A DNA stretch of 8,139 nt from Mariprofundaceae bacterium (GCA_030950825.1 JAUZQT010000121.1:1-8139), one strand, 5' to 3'. Counted from the stretch's first letter, positions 1 to 6,847 are shown. The notes: a model not told the origin generated them from the letters alone. Program-made: numbers and translations.

Positions 1-34
1 GCTCAATATAAACTCTGTTGTTCTTGTTTTTCAT
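1..34 (-). CDS. HepT-like HEPN toxin, N-terminal fragment (runs off left edge)
   Basis: Only the first 11 codons are in the window, reading MKNKNNRVYIE. The ATG overlaps the TGA stop of the nucleotidyltransferase gene as ATGA, the usual sign of translational coupling. The start resembles HEPN/DUF86 (HepT) proteins, which commonly begin with a short basic stretch followed by an (R/D)-x-Y-x-E segment. In known HepT/MntA pairs the HEPN protein is an RNase toxin whose active-site region (R-x4-6-H) is silenced by adenylylation from the partner enzyme. The catalytic part would lie outside the window, so the call rests on gene order, overlap and this short N-terminus. Confidence 0.55.
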   Translation of the reverse strand, partial: MKNKNNRVYIE

Positions 35-315
35 AAAGGTTGAGCCTCTCTCAACACAGAATCTCTGATACCGGGGTGCAATGCTTTTTCAGTCACTACA
101 TCAACCTTTCGACCCAGCAACTCAGATACATCCATCAAAAAACCTCCCAAAGCAAGACCAGAACGACCAGGCTCTAGTTCAACCAGAAGATCTACATCGC
201 TGCCTGCCCGAGCCTCATCACGTACCATTGAGCCAAATAGTCGGACATGACAAACACCTCGCTGTTCGGCCAGCTGTAAAATCTTACCTTTAGAACGTTG
301 AATCAAATCATCCAT
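31..315 (-). CDS. mntA: MntA-type minimal nucleotidyltransferase (antitoxin of a HepT/MntA module)
   Basis: This 94-residue protein is a small DNA-polymerase-beta-fold nucleotidyltransferase. The signature is complete: Gly28-Ser29, ten residues, then Asp40-x-Asp42, with a likely third metal-binding carboxylate at Asp72 in KVDVV. Length and motif fit MntA antitoxins, which transfer AMP to a tyrosine of the HEPN partner and neutralise its RNase activity in the cytoplasm. The start is chosen because GGAG lies about 7 bases before the ATG on the minus strand. The gene overlaps the next one by ATGA, so the two are probably cotranscribed and translationally coupled. Family membership is seen in the sequence; the antitoxin role is inferred from family and context. 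A solitary housekeeping nucleotidyltransferase is less likely. Confidence 0.85.
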   Translation of the reverse strand: MDDLIQRSKGKILQLAEQRGVCHVRLFGSMVRDEARAGSDVDLLVELEPGRSGLALGGFLMDVSELLGRKVDVVTEKALHPGIRDSVLREAQPL

Positions 316-338
316 GGTTAATCTCCAAAAGGAATTGG

Positions 339-351
339 TTCAATAATTGAA
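339..351. promoter_or_regulatory. Short inverted repeat upstream of the mntA-like gene
   Basis: TTCAAT-A-ATTGAA lies about 24 bases upstream of the start codon at 315. Toxin-antitoxin promoters often carry short palindromic operators, so this could be one. The arms are only six bases in AT-rich DNA, so chance is a serious alternative. Confidence 0.2.
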
Positions 352-510
352 TTAATTTTTCTTCCAACACCTTTGCCCTAGGCTATCGAAATAATGGGCT
401 TTTATTAAACTTTAATTTGCCAGTTTTTAGCTCTTTATTATTAAATAAAGACGCAACTATTCAGCATGCTAACAAGATGCCCAACTTGGCTCTAAAAAAC
501 GTCATTCCTG

Positions 511-525
511 CTTCGACAAGCTCAG
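511..525 (+). repeat. CTTCGACAAGCTCAG repeat, copy 1
   Basis: This 15-bp word recurs exactly at 583-597. With its upstream CGTCATTCC it is also the inverted counterpart of 611-635, where the opposite strand reads a similar word. So 500-636 is a large imperfect palindrome, as in many dispersed intergenic repeats of proteobacteria. Confidence 0.6.
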
Positions 526-582
526 CAACCCAACTGTATTGGGAATCCATGATGAAAATCGTGGTTATCAATGGATCTCGTA

Positions 583-623
583 CTTCGACAAGCTCAGTAT
601 CCTGTTTACTGAGCTTGCCCAAG
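583..623 (+). repeat. CTTCGACAAGCTCAG repeat, copy 2, forming a hairpin
   Basis: The arm at 583-599 pairs with 607-623 in 15 of 17 positions across a 7-base loop (600-606). The hairpin is strong but has no T-run after it, so it is better read as a REP-like palindrome than as a terminator. It could still stabilise or end a transcript running through the region. Confidence 0.6.
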
Positions 624-708
624 CATAGGATGACGATACAAGGGGTATATCGGATAAAGTCAATAGTGAGCTGAATAGTTACAGAATATTTATGGTTAAA
701 GGGCAGTC

Positions 709-1077
709 CTAACCCCCCGATAATTTGGCCTTAAAGCCCTCTTTTTCAAGTAGTGCCAAAAGTTTTTCTCTATGATCCCCCTGAATCTCGATGTTGTTTG
801 ATTTTATAGCGCCGCCGGTACCTAGCTGGCTCTTTAGTTTTTTATGAAGTGTTTTTAAAGCATCTGACGGTAAGTCCAGCCCTTCAATAACACAAACGCT
901 TTTACCGCCTCGTCCTTTACTTTCTCTGCGTATTCTCACGCCTTGTTTTGCAGGATTCTTAATAATGTTTGCCTGCATATTTTTTTTCTGTTGCCTTTTA
1001 CCAGAGTTTGATTGCGGCATGGTTTTGCCGATGTGACCATCTTCTGTGGAGTAAACAAGGCGTTTATTTTGGGTCAT
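709..1077 (-). CDS. yciH: SUI1/eIF1-family translation factor, YciH-like
   Basis: This 122-residue basic protein carries a SUI1 (eIF1-like) domain over about residues 45-120. Landmarks are the basic loop RESKGRGGKSV (51-61), the LGTGGA stretch (85-90) and IEIQGDHR (96-103), all typical of bacterial YciH. The N-terminus RLVYSTEDG also matches the YciH family start. YciH proteins bind the small ribosomal subunit and influence start-site fidelity; in E. coli a role in inhibiting translation under stress has been proposed. The start is supported by AAGGAG about 6 bases before the ATG on the minus strand. The length is slightly above the usual 105-110 residues because of a basic insertion at about 20-40. 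It is transcribed divergently from the PDH operon, with 220 bp between start codons. Confidence 0.9.
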   Translation of the reverse strand: MTQNKRLVYSTEDGHIGKTMPQSNSGKRQQKKNMQANIIKNPAKQGVRIRRESKGRGGKSVCVIEGLDLPSDALKTLHKKLKSQLGTGGAIKSNNIEIQGDHREKLLALLEKEGFKAKLSGG

Positions 1078-1297
1078 TAAGGACTCCTTTTTAGCATCAA
1101 AATCTTGCCTGAAATATATCTCAACAAGTATGACAATGCGTAGCTTATTCGTCCAATAAGACCCGTCTGTTTCCCCTTCATTATTTAGGGAAAAAGCGAG
1201 TAAAAATATAGAAATAATAAGTGTTTTATGCTATTCGCTTGCCGCGCTGGTATGCACAAGGCATGATTCGCCTTCGCCACACTTTCTGGGGGAAATC
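1078..1297. promoter_or_regulatory. Divergent intergenic region carrying the yciH and pdhA promoters
   Basis: This is the only non-coding stretch upstream of the PDH operon, so promoters for both directions should lie here. On the plus strand TTGCCT (1105-1110), an 18-base spacer and TATGAC (1129-1134) is a possible sigma-70 site. TATGCT at 1227-1232 is another -10 candidate, without a good -35. CTTATT-CGTCC-AATAAG (1144-1160) is a small inverted repeat that could bind a regulator such as a PdhR/GntR-type protein, but no known consensus is recognised. GGGGGA (1288-1293) is the pdhA ribosome binding site. All promoter assignments are weak. Confidence 0.35.
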
Positions 1298-2353
1298 ATG
1301 TCTGCTAAGAATGAACAAAAAGCAACGGATGGAATGACACACGAAGGTCGCTTTTATAGCGCTGAGCGCCTGCATGCGATGCATGATATGATGCTTTATA
1401 TTCGCCGCTTTGAAGAAAAAGCTGGTCAAATGTATGGCTTGAAAAAAATTGGTGGTTTCTGTCACTTATGTAATGGACAAGAGGCTGTTTGCGTTGGCAT
1501 GGAAGAGGCCGCCGATTCGAAAGATTACATGATGACCAGTTATCGTGACCATGGGCATATCTTAGCCCGAGGCTCAGACCCAACTGCGATTATGGCAGAG
1601 CTACTTGGTCGCGCAGGTGGTGTTGTGGGCGGCAAAGGTGGCTCCATGCACATGTTCGATATCGAGAAAAACTTTGCTGGCGGGAACGGTATTGTTGGCG
1701 AGCAGGTGCCTATTGGCATTGGTTTTGGTTTTGCATCCCAATACCGGGATGACAAGCGTGTTTCGATCACTATTATAGGTGATGGTGGTGTGAATCAAGG
1801 CGCTGTGTATGAATCCTTTAATATGGCGGCACTTTGGAAGTTACCCGTTATATTTGTCATTGAAAACAATCAATATGCCATGGGTACATCACTAAGCCGC
1901 GCATCAGCAGAAACGCATCTCTACAAACGTGGCATATCATTTAAAGTGCCTGGTATCCAAGTGGATGGCATGAATGTTCTTGAGGTGGAACGCAAGATGG
2001 ATGAAGCTTTAGAGCATGCGCGCTCTGGTAATGGACCTATGATTGTTGAAATGATGACGTACCGTTATCGTGGGCACTCTATGTCTGACCCTGCGACATA
2101 TCGTACCCGCGATGAGGTTGATGAATTGCGTTCTGGCCGTGATCCGATTGTGCGTTTGCAAAAACAAATGATCGAAGCGAGTCTTGCAAGTGAAGCTGGT
2201 TTCAAACAAAAAGACAAAGATATCAAGAAAGAAATCGTTGGCGTAGCAAAAGCCGCTGAAGCGCAACCTGAACCCGATCTTTCAGTGCTATGGGATGACA
2301 TCCTCACCGATGAAATTCCTAATGCATACCCTTATCCAAGGCAGGTAAGTTAA
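1298..2353 (+). CDS. pdhA: Pyruvate dehydrogenase E1 component, alpha subunit
   Basis: This 351-residue protein is the thiamine diphosphate-binding half of E1, which decarboxylates pyruvate and passes the acetyl group to the lipoyl arm of E2. The ThDP motif is complete: GDG at 161-163 and NN at 190-191. The phosphorylation-loop region YRYRGHSMSDPATYRT (255-270) contains the conserved active-site His260, and YRDHGH (82-87) is also typical. Length matches alpha2beta2-type E1-alpha (320-350 residues) and excludes the single-chain AceE type. GGGGGA precedes the ATG. The next gene begins two bases after the stop. Acetoin and branched-chain dehydrogenases have related E1-alpha subunits, but the close fit to PDH-type motifs favours pyruvate as substrate. 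Confidence 0.95.
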   Translation: MSAKNEQKATDGMTHEGRFYSAERLHAMHDMMLYIRRFEEKAGQMYGLKKIGGFCHLCNGQEAVCVGMEEAADSKDYMMTSYRDHGHILARGSDPTAIMAELLGRAGGVVGGKGGSMHMFDIEKNFAGGNGIVGEQVPIGIGFGFASQYRDDKRVSITIIGDGGVNQGAVYESFNMAALWKLPVIFVIENNQYAMGTSLSRASAETHLYKRGISFKVPGIQVDGMNVLEVERKMDEALEHARSGNGPMIVEMMTYRYRGHSMSDPATYRTRDEVDELRSGRDPIVRLQKQMIEASLASEAGFKQKDKDIKKEIVGVAKAAEAQPEPDLSVLWDDILTDEIPNAYPYPRQVS

Positions 2354-2355
2354 TC

Positions 2356-3336
2356 ATGGCTAAAATCACATACCGTGAAGCACTGAATCAAGCAATGTGC
2401 AACGAAATGGAGCGCGATGACCGCGTATTTTTGATGGGTGAAGAAGTCGCTGAATACAATGGCGCATATAAAGTATCTCAAGGCATGTTGGATAAATTTG
2501 GCCCCAAACGCGTCATTGACACCCCCATTACTGAGCTAGGATTTGCTGGCTTGGGTGTGGGTGCTGCGATGGCTGGATTGCGACCGATTATTGAGTTTAT
2601 GACATGGAACTTCGCTATTTTAGCCGCCGATCAAATCGTTAACGCCGCAGCAAAAATGAAATATATGACAGGTGGTCAATACAATTGCCCCATGGTATTT
2701 CGTGGGGCTGGCGGTGCTGCGGCTCGTGTAAGCTCACAACATTCCCAAGCCTTTGAAAACTGGTATGCCAATATACCAGGATTGAAGGTGGTCATGCCAT
2801 CCAATCCAGCCGATGCAAAAGGCTTATTGGCAGCGTCTATTCGTGATAACGACACTGTGATTTTTATTGAAAATGAGATCAACTATGGCGATATTGGTGA
2901 AGTCCCCGAAGGTGAATATATCATTCCTTTGGGTAAAGCCGATATCAAACGGGTAGGTAGTGACATTACCTTAATTGCCCACTCCCGCATGACTGGCTAT
3001 GCCCTAGCTGCTGCGGAAGAGTTGAGTAAACAGGGAATTGATGCTGAAGTAGTGGATCCGCGCACCATTCGGCCCCTTGATGAAGCAACGATTTTGGCAT
3101 CGGTTGCTAAAACCAACCGTGCGGTGGTAATCGAAGAAGGTTGGCGTTTTGCGGGTATTGGTGCAGAAATTTCTGCACGCATTATGGAAAAAGGCTTTGA
3201 TGATCTGGATGCGCCTGTTGCTAGGGTCACAGGCAAAGATGTACCCATGCCCTATGCTGCCAATTTGGAAAACTATGCCTTGCCATCTGTGGCAGAGATT
3301 GTGGAAGCAGCGCGTGTTACTTGTAACCGTGCTTAA
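2356..3336 (+). CDS. pdhB: Pyruvate dehydrogenase E1 component, beta subunit
   Basis: This 326-residue protein is the partner of E1-alpha and completes the ThDP active sites of the heterotetramer. The transketolase pyrimidine-binding domain fills about residues 4-175, with Glu60 in TPITELGF corresponding to the cofactor-activating glutamate and His129 in SSQHSQ to the conserved active-site histidine. The C-terminal transketolase domain (about 190-315) includes VVDPRTIRPLD. Unlike many alphaproteobacterial PdhB proteins there is no N-terminal lipoyl domain. The start is two bases after pdhA; the ribosome binding site (AGG at 2343-2345, inside pdhA) is weak, so translational coupling is likely. 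The last codons (TGT AAC CGT GCT) form half of a 13-bp perfect inverted repeat with the repeat element downstream. Confidence 0.95.
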   Translation: MAKITYREALNQAMCNEMERDDRVFLMGEEVAEYNGAYKVSQGMLDKFGPKRVIDTPITELGFAGLGVGAAMAGLRPIIEFMTWNFAILAADQIVNAAAKMKYMTGGQYNCPMVFRGAGGAAARVSSQHSQAFENWYANIPGLKVVMPSNPADAKGLLAASIRDNDTVIFIENEINYGDIGEVPEGEYIIPLGKADIKRVGSDITLIAHSRMTGYALAAAEELSKQGIDAEVVDPRTIRPLDEATILASVAKTNRAVVIEEGWRFAGIGAEISARIMEKGFDDLDAPVARVTGKDVPMPYAANLENYALPSVAEIVEAARVTCNRA

Positions 3337-3380
3337 TGAAATAAGGTAACAGAATTTGTAACTATTCAGCACGGTTACAA
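3321..3380. repeat. 13-bp perfect inverted repeat spanning the pdhB stop codon
   Basis: TTGTAACCGTGCT (3321-3333) is the exact inverted complement of AGCACGGTTACAA (3368-3380), with 34 bases between. The left arm is coding (end of pdhB); the right arm lies inside the left end of the miniature element at 3357-3508. In RNA this would form a hairpin with the pdhB stop codon at the base of its loop. It has no T-run, so it is not a standard terminator. It could affect ribosome release, mRNA processing or stability between pdhB and pdhC. Confidence 0.6.
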
Positions 3381-3508
3381 AACAAGATGTAGCTGTTCAG
3401 ATTGCAGCTGATTTACCCGAGATCAAGGCGAAAAAACGGAGCGTACTCGTGTATGTGAGTATTTTTCAACGCAGATATCGTGTGATCAGTGGGAGCTGAA
3501 TAGTTACA
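3357..3508. mobile_element. 152-bp miniature inverted-repeat element between pdhB and pdhC
   Basis: The ends TGTAACTATTCAGC (3357-3370) and GCTGAATAGTTACA (3495-3508) are perfect 14-bp inverted repeats. They are flanked directly by AGAATT on both sides (3351-3356 and 3509-3514), which fits a 6-bp target duplication. The interior encodes nothing and is itself an imperfect palindrome, for example TACTC near 3444-3448 against GAGTA near 3457-3461 and CAGCTG near 3396-3401 against AGCTG near 3494-3498. These are traits of MITE-like non-autonomous elements. The ends also match those at 453-682. No transposase is present in the window, so movement would need one supplied elsewhere. Confidence 0.7.
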
Positions 3509-3528
3509 AGAATTTTCGCTGCAACGAT

Positions 3529-3843
3529 GCGGAGACATGGAGAATAAAAGCTCTGAGACTTTGCACCTCTGTGGTTCGTCATTAAATGAGGTAAAACATG
3601 CCGATTGATGTATTTATGACCCAATTATCGCCAACGATGACCGAAGGCAAAATTGCCCGCTGGCTTAAAAAAGAAGGGGATACCCTAGAATCTGGCGAAG
3701 TCTTGGTTGAAATTGAAACCGATAAAGCCACTATGGAAGTCGAAGTCATCGAAGAAGGCACGCTGCATAAAATCATTGCGGCTGAAGGCGCATTGATTCC
3801 AGTTGGTACTGCCATTGCCGTGATTGCCGAAGATGAAGAAGAA
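3529..3843 (+). repeat. Leader plus lipoyl-domain duplication, copy 1 (pdhC)
   Basis: This segment matches 4935-5264. Shared non-coding landmarks are GCGGAGAC (3529-3536), CTCTGTGGTT (3567-3576) and GAGGTAA before the ATG; then about 82 codons of lipoyl domain are aligned without gaps. Indels occur only in the leader. The arrangement suggests that the front of pdhC, with its untranslated leader, was copied ahead of the E3 gene. Confidence 0.7.
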
Positions 3844-4920
3844 GTCGCTGCCGACTATGTGCCCAAAGATGCGGGTGAAGCCCCTATTTTAGAAACAACC
3901 GCAAGCGTGGATATTCCAGCCAGTCCAGAACCTGTAGCACAAGCCATTGCAGCAGCTCCTGTACCAGCGCCAGCTGAAGCAATTCAAAAAGTTGATATGG
4001 CTGCCGTTGTTCGTGCTGCCAATAACAAGCGCATCAAGGCATCACCTTTGGCGCGTCGCCTAGCAAAACAAAAAGGCATTAATATTGCCGCGATTACAGG
4101 CACAGGCCCCAATGGTCGCATTGTGAAAGCTGATATTGAAAAAGCGGCCAAGCGTGGCATCAACTTGGGTGGGACTTCGTTTACACCTATTGCTCCTCGC
4201 TCATTACCAACAGGCCCAATGCCTTATCATGCCGATGAGTATGATGCGATTGAGAACAGCATGATGCGTAAAGCAATTTCACGTCGTTTAACCGAATCCA
4301 AACAACAAGTCCCTCACTTTTACTTGAGCATTGATGTGCAGATGGATCGTTTAATGGATTTGCGTGCGCAACTCAATGAATCTGCCGATGGTTCGTTTAA
4401 ATTGAGTGTGAATGATTTTATCGTCAAAGCTGCAGCTAAGGCATTGGTCGATGTGCCTGCTGCCAATGCATCGTGGACAGACACCCACACCTTCCAACAC
4501 AAACATGCCCATATCTCTATTGCTGTGGCGATTGATGGTGGCTTGATTACACCTGTCGTTCGCTTCTCAGAGCAAAAGTCGATTGTTGATATTTCCAATG
4601 AAATAAAAGAATTGGCAGGCAAAGCCCGTCAAGGTGCTTTAAAACCCGAAGAATATACCGGTGGTACATTTTCGATTTCAAACTTGGGTATGTATGGCAT
4701 CAAACAGTTCCAAGCGATTGTAAATCCACCAGAAGGTGCGATTTTGGCAGTCGGCGGTACAGAAGAGCGTGCCGTAGCTGAACATGGTCAAGTGGTTGTG
4801 AAGAAAATGATGACCCTCACCCTTTCCTGTGACCACCGCGTTGTCGATGGCACTGTTGGTGCTGAATATTTGAATGCACTGAAAAAACATATTGAATGTC
4901 CTGCAGGCGTATTAATTTAG
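3598..4920 (+). CDS. pdhC: Pyruvate dehydrogenase E2 component, dihydrolipoamide acetyltransferase
   Basis: This 440-residue protein forms the core of the PDH complex and transfers the acetyl group from its lipoyl arm to CoA. It has one lipoyl domain (about 1-78) with Lys43 in ETDKATMEVE as the lipoylation site, then a flexible Ala/Pro-rich linker (about 95-130). The peripheral subunit-binding domain (about 145-182, KASPLARRLAKQKGI) docks E1 or E3. The acyltransferase domain (about 215-440) holds the active-site motif DHRVVDG with His413 and Asp417. GAGG lies 6 bases before the ATG. A 261-bp gap with a miniature repeat separates it from pdhB, which is unusual within a PDH operon. It ends with TAG, showing that amber is an ordinary stop in this genome. 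Confidence 0.95.
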   Translation: MPIDVFMTQLSPTMTEGKIARWLKKEGDTLESGEVLVEIETDKATMEVEVIEEGTLHKIIAAEGALIPVGTAIAVIAEDEEEVAADYVPKDAGEAPILETTASVDIPASPEPVAQAIAAAPVPAPAEAIQKVDMAAVVRAANNKRIKASPLARRLAKQKGINIAAITGTGPNGRIVKADIEKAAKRGINLGGTSFTPIAPRSLPTGPMPYHADEYDAIENSMMRKAISRRLTESKQQVPHFYLSIDVQMDRLMDLRAQLNESADGSFKLSVNDFIVKAAAKALVDVPAANASWTDTHTFQHKHAHISIAVAIDGGLITPVVRFSEQKSIVDISNEIKELAGKARQGALKPEEYTGGTFSISNLGMYGIKQFQAIVNPPEGAILAVGGTEERAVAEHGQVVVKKMMTLTLSCDHRVVDGTVGAEYLNALKKHIECPAGVLI

Positions 4921-4934
4921 TTTTATAATTTACT

Positions 4935-5264
4935 GCGGAGACGCGGAAGTATGGAGCCTATAAAGCCCCGTAACTCTGTAACTCTGTGGTTATTCCTTCT
5001 TTTGAGACGAGGTAACCCATGCCCATTGATGTATTTATGACCCAACTATCACCAACTATGACCGATGGTAAAATTGCCCGTTGGATCAAGAAAGAAGGTG
5101 ATGAACTTGTTTCTGGTGAAGTGCTGGTCGAAATTGAGACCGACAAAGCCACTATGGAAGTGGAAGTTGTTGAAGAAGGCATCTTGCACAAAATCATTGC
5201 CGCTGAGGATGGTTTGATTCCAGTTGGTGCTGCGATTGCGGTGATTGCCGAAGATGGTGAGGAA
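4935..5264 (+). repeat. Leader plus lipoyl-domain duplication, copy 2 (E3)
   Basis: This is the counterpart of 3529-3843. GCGGAGAC is at 4935-4942, CTCTGTGGTT at 4982-4991 and GAGGTAA at 5009-5015. The protein parts are about 88% identical over 82 residues, with both lipoyl lysines kept, while many third codon positions differ. So the duplication is not brand new and the protein sequence is under constraint or has been homogenised. Confidence 0.7.
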
Positions 5265-6824
5265 ATACCCGATGATTACATGCCCGAAGGTATTGCTGAA
5301 CCTGCTAACTCTGCCCCCACTCTTGCATCAACGGACGTTGTCGAAAGTATCGTCGCGGCAAGCACTTCACAAGCAACAGATGATGATGAACATGAGCTTC
5401 GTTTGAAACCTTCTGGCGTATTCAATGCCGACGGTGAATATGATGTGGTGGTAATTGGTGCTGGGCCTGGTGGTTATGTGGCAGCAATCCGTGCTGCGCA
5501 ACTGGGCTTGAACGTAGCTTGCATCGAATCCACGCATTTGGGTGGTATTTGCTTGAACTGGGGCTGCATCCCGACCAAAGCATTGTTACGCACAGCTGAG
5601 ATTATTAACGTCATTCAACACAGTGGTGATGAACTTGGGCTTGGCATTACCGAAGCCAAACCTGATTTGGTCAAAGCGGTGACTCGTTCACGAAAAATAT
5701 CAGCCAAACTGAATGGTGGCATTGGTTTCTTATTTAAGAAGAACAAAATCACTCATATTGAAGGTTTCGCAACATTTGAAGCTGATAATAAATTGATGGT
5801 AAAAGATCATGATGGCAACAGCAAACAAGTCACTGCCAAGCATGTGATTGTTGCAACTGGTGCGCGCGCACGCGCATTCCCAGGTATGGATGTTGATAAC
5901 AAAGTCATCATCACCTACAAGCAAGCTTTGGCACCAACATCTTTACCGAAAACATTGCTAGTAATTGGTTCTGGTGCAATCGGCATGGAATTCGCTTATT
6001 TTTATAATGCCATGGGCTCTGAAGTGACTATTATTGAAGCTGCATCAAATGTTTTACCTTTGGAAGATGCTGAAATTTCCAAAGTGGTGGATCGCTCCTT
6101 TAAAAAGAATGGCATCAAAATCATCACTGGTGCAATGGTTTCATCAGCCAAAAATGTTGATGGCACTGCACAAGTGACTTACACCGTGAAAGACAAGGAA
6201 CAAACTATCGAAGGCGATGTTTGTTTGGTTGCTGTCGGTGTGATTGGTAATACCGATTCCATTGGTGCTGAAAATACTTCTATGAAAGTAGAGCGCAACG
6301 AAATTGAAGTGGATGACTATTACCGCACCGATCATCAAGGTATTTATGCCATTGGTGATGTGGTCGGCGCACCTGCTTTGGCACATGTCGCAAGTCACGA
6401 AGGCATTGTATGTGTGGAAGCTATCAAAGGCGAAGCGCCACACCCCGTGGATTATGGCAATGTACCTGGTTGTACCTATTGCCAACCACAGGTTGGTTCA
6501 TGCGGAAAAACCGAGCAACAATGCAAGGATGAAGGCATTGCGATCAAAGTCGGGCGTATGGCATATGGAACCAATGGCAAGGCCATGGGCTTGGCTGAAA
6601 CCGAAGGTCTGGTTAAAACCATCTTTGATGCTGAAACTGGCGAGTTGCTTGGAGCGCATATTGTTGGTGCAGAAGCGACCGAATTAATTGTATCCTTGCA
6701 ACTGGCTCGCACACTGGAAACCACTGAAGCAGAGCTTGCGCATCATATGTTCCCGCATCCAACACTATCGGAAATGATTCACGAATCTGTGCTTGATTCG
6801 GATGGTAAAGCGATTCATATCTAA
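5019..6824 (+). CDS. lpdA: Dihydrolipoyl dehydrogenase (E3) with N-terminal lipoyl domain
   Basis: This 601-residue flavoprotein reoxidises the dihydrolipoyl arm and passes electrons to NAD+. It is longer than the usual 460-480 residues because of an N-terminal lipoyl domain (about 1-78, Lys43 in ETDKATMEVE) and a linker (about 85-135). The E3 part has the FAD-binding motif GAGPGG (147-152), the redox disulfide Cys178/Cys183 in GGICLNWGC, the NAD-binding motif GSGAIG (317-322), YAIGD (443-447), and a dimerisation domain with catalytic His580 and Glu585 in PHPTLSE. The residue two before His580 is Phe, where many E3s have His. Cysteines at 485, 488, 495 and 502 form an unusual cluster. Lipoyl-bearing E3s are known in several bacteria such as Neisseria and Cupriavidus. 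GAGG lies 6 bases before the ATG. Confidence 0.95.
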   Translation: MPIDVFMTQLSPTMTDGKIARWIKKEGDELVSGEVLVEIETDKATMEVEVVEEGILHKIIAAEDGLIPVGAAIAVIAEDGEEIPDDYMPEGIAEPANSAPTLASTDVVESIVAASTSQATDDDEHELRLKPSGVFNADGEYDVVVIGAGPGGYVAAIRAAQLGLNVACIESTHLGGICLNWGCIPTKALLRTAEIINVIQHSGDELGLGITEAKPDLVKAVTRSRKISAKLNGGIGFLFKKNKITHIEGFATFEADNKLMVKDHDGNSKQVTAKHVIVATGARARAFPGMDVDNKVIITYKQALAPTSLPKTLLVIGSGAIGMEFAYFYNAMGSEVTIIEAASNVLPLEDAEISKVVDRSFKKNGIKIITGAMVSSAKNVDGTAQVTYTVKDKEQTIEGDVCLVAVGVIGNTDSIGAENTSMKVERNEIEVDDYYRTDHQGIYAIGDVVGAPALAHVASHEGIVCVEAIKGEAPHPVDYGNVPGCTYCQPQVGSCGKTEQQCKDEGIAIKVGRMAYGTNGKAMGLAETEGLVKTIFDAETGELLGAHIVGAEATELIVSLQLARTLETTEAELAHHMFPHPTLSEMIHESVLDSDGKAIHI

Positions 6825-6847
6825 AACTAGAGGGAGGAGGCAAGATT

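Larger units (their letters stand above)
453..682. repeat. Composite 230-bp repeat with terminal inverted repeats (MITE-like)
   Basis: The left end GCAACTATTCAGC (453-465) is the inverted complement, with one mismatch, of the right end GCTGAATAGTTAC (670-682). The same ends bound the element at 3357-3508, and both elements continue just inside the left end with similar sequence ending ACAAGATG. The interior differs: it holds two CTTCGACAAGCTCAG copies and a CGTCATTCC...GGGAATCC type segment, so it seems to be one repeat inserted in, or assembled with, another. No target duplication is evident. An 85-codon frame inside it has no ribosome binding site and is not a credible gene. This element fills most of the 393-bp gap between the two minus-strand genes; I see nothing else convincing there. 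Confidence 0.6.

Noticed and set aside
511..597. Possible CRISPR-like direct repeats
   Set aside because: Only two 15-bp direct copies exist, one copy also pairs with an inverted counterpart, and there is no regular spacer pattern or cas gene.
583..623. Hairpin as a terminator for a plus-strand transcript
   Set aside because: No T-run follows, there is no plus-strand gene upstream, and the same word recurs nearby as a dispersed repeat.
417..674. An 85-codon open frame on the plus strand
   Set aside because: It lies entirely within the repeat element at 453-682, has no ribosome binding site, and its codons are simply the repeat sequence.
4924..4929. TATAAT just after pdhC as an internal promoter for the E3 gene
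   Set aside because: No acceptable -35 lies 16-19 bases upstream (CTGCAG at 17; TTGAAT is 26 away), and the hexamer sits in an AT-rich stretch.
1298..6824. Acetoin dehydrogenase (aco) operon, since E3 with a lipoyl domain occurs there
   Set aside because: E1-alpha, E1-beta and E2 all have PDH-type motifs and lengths, and no acetoin-specific regulator or accessory gene is present.
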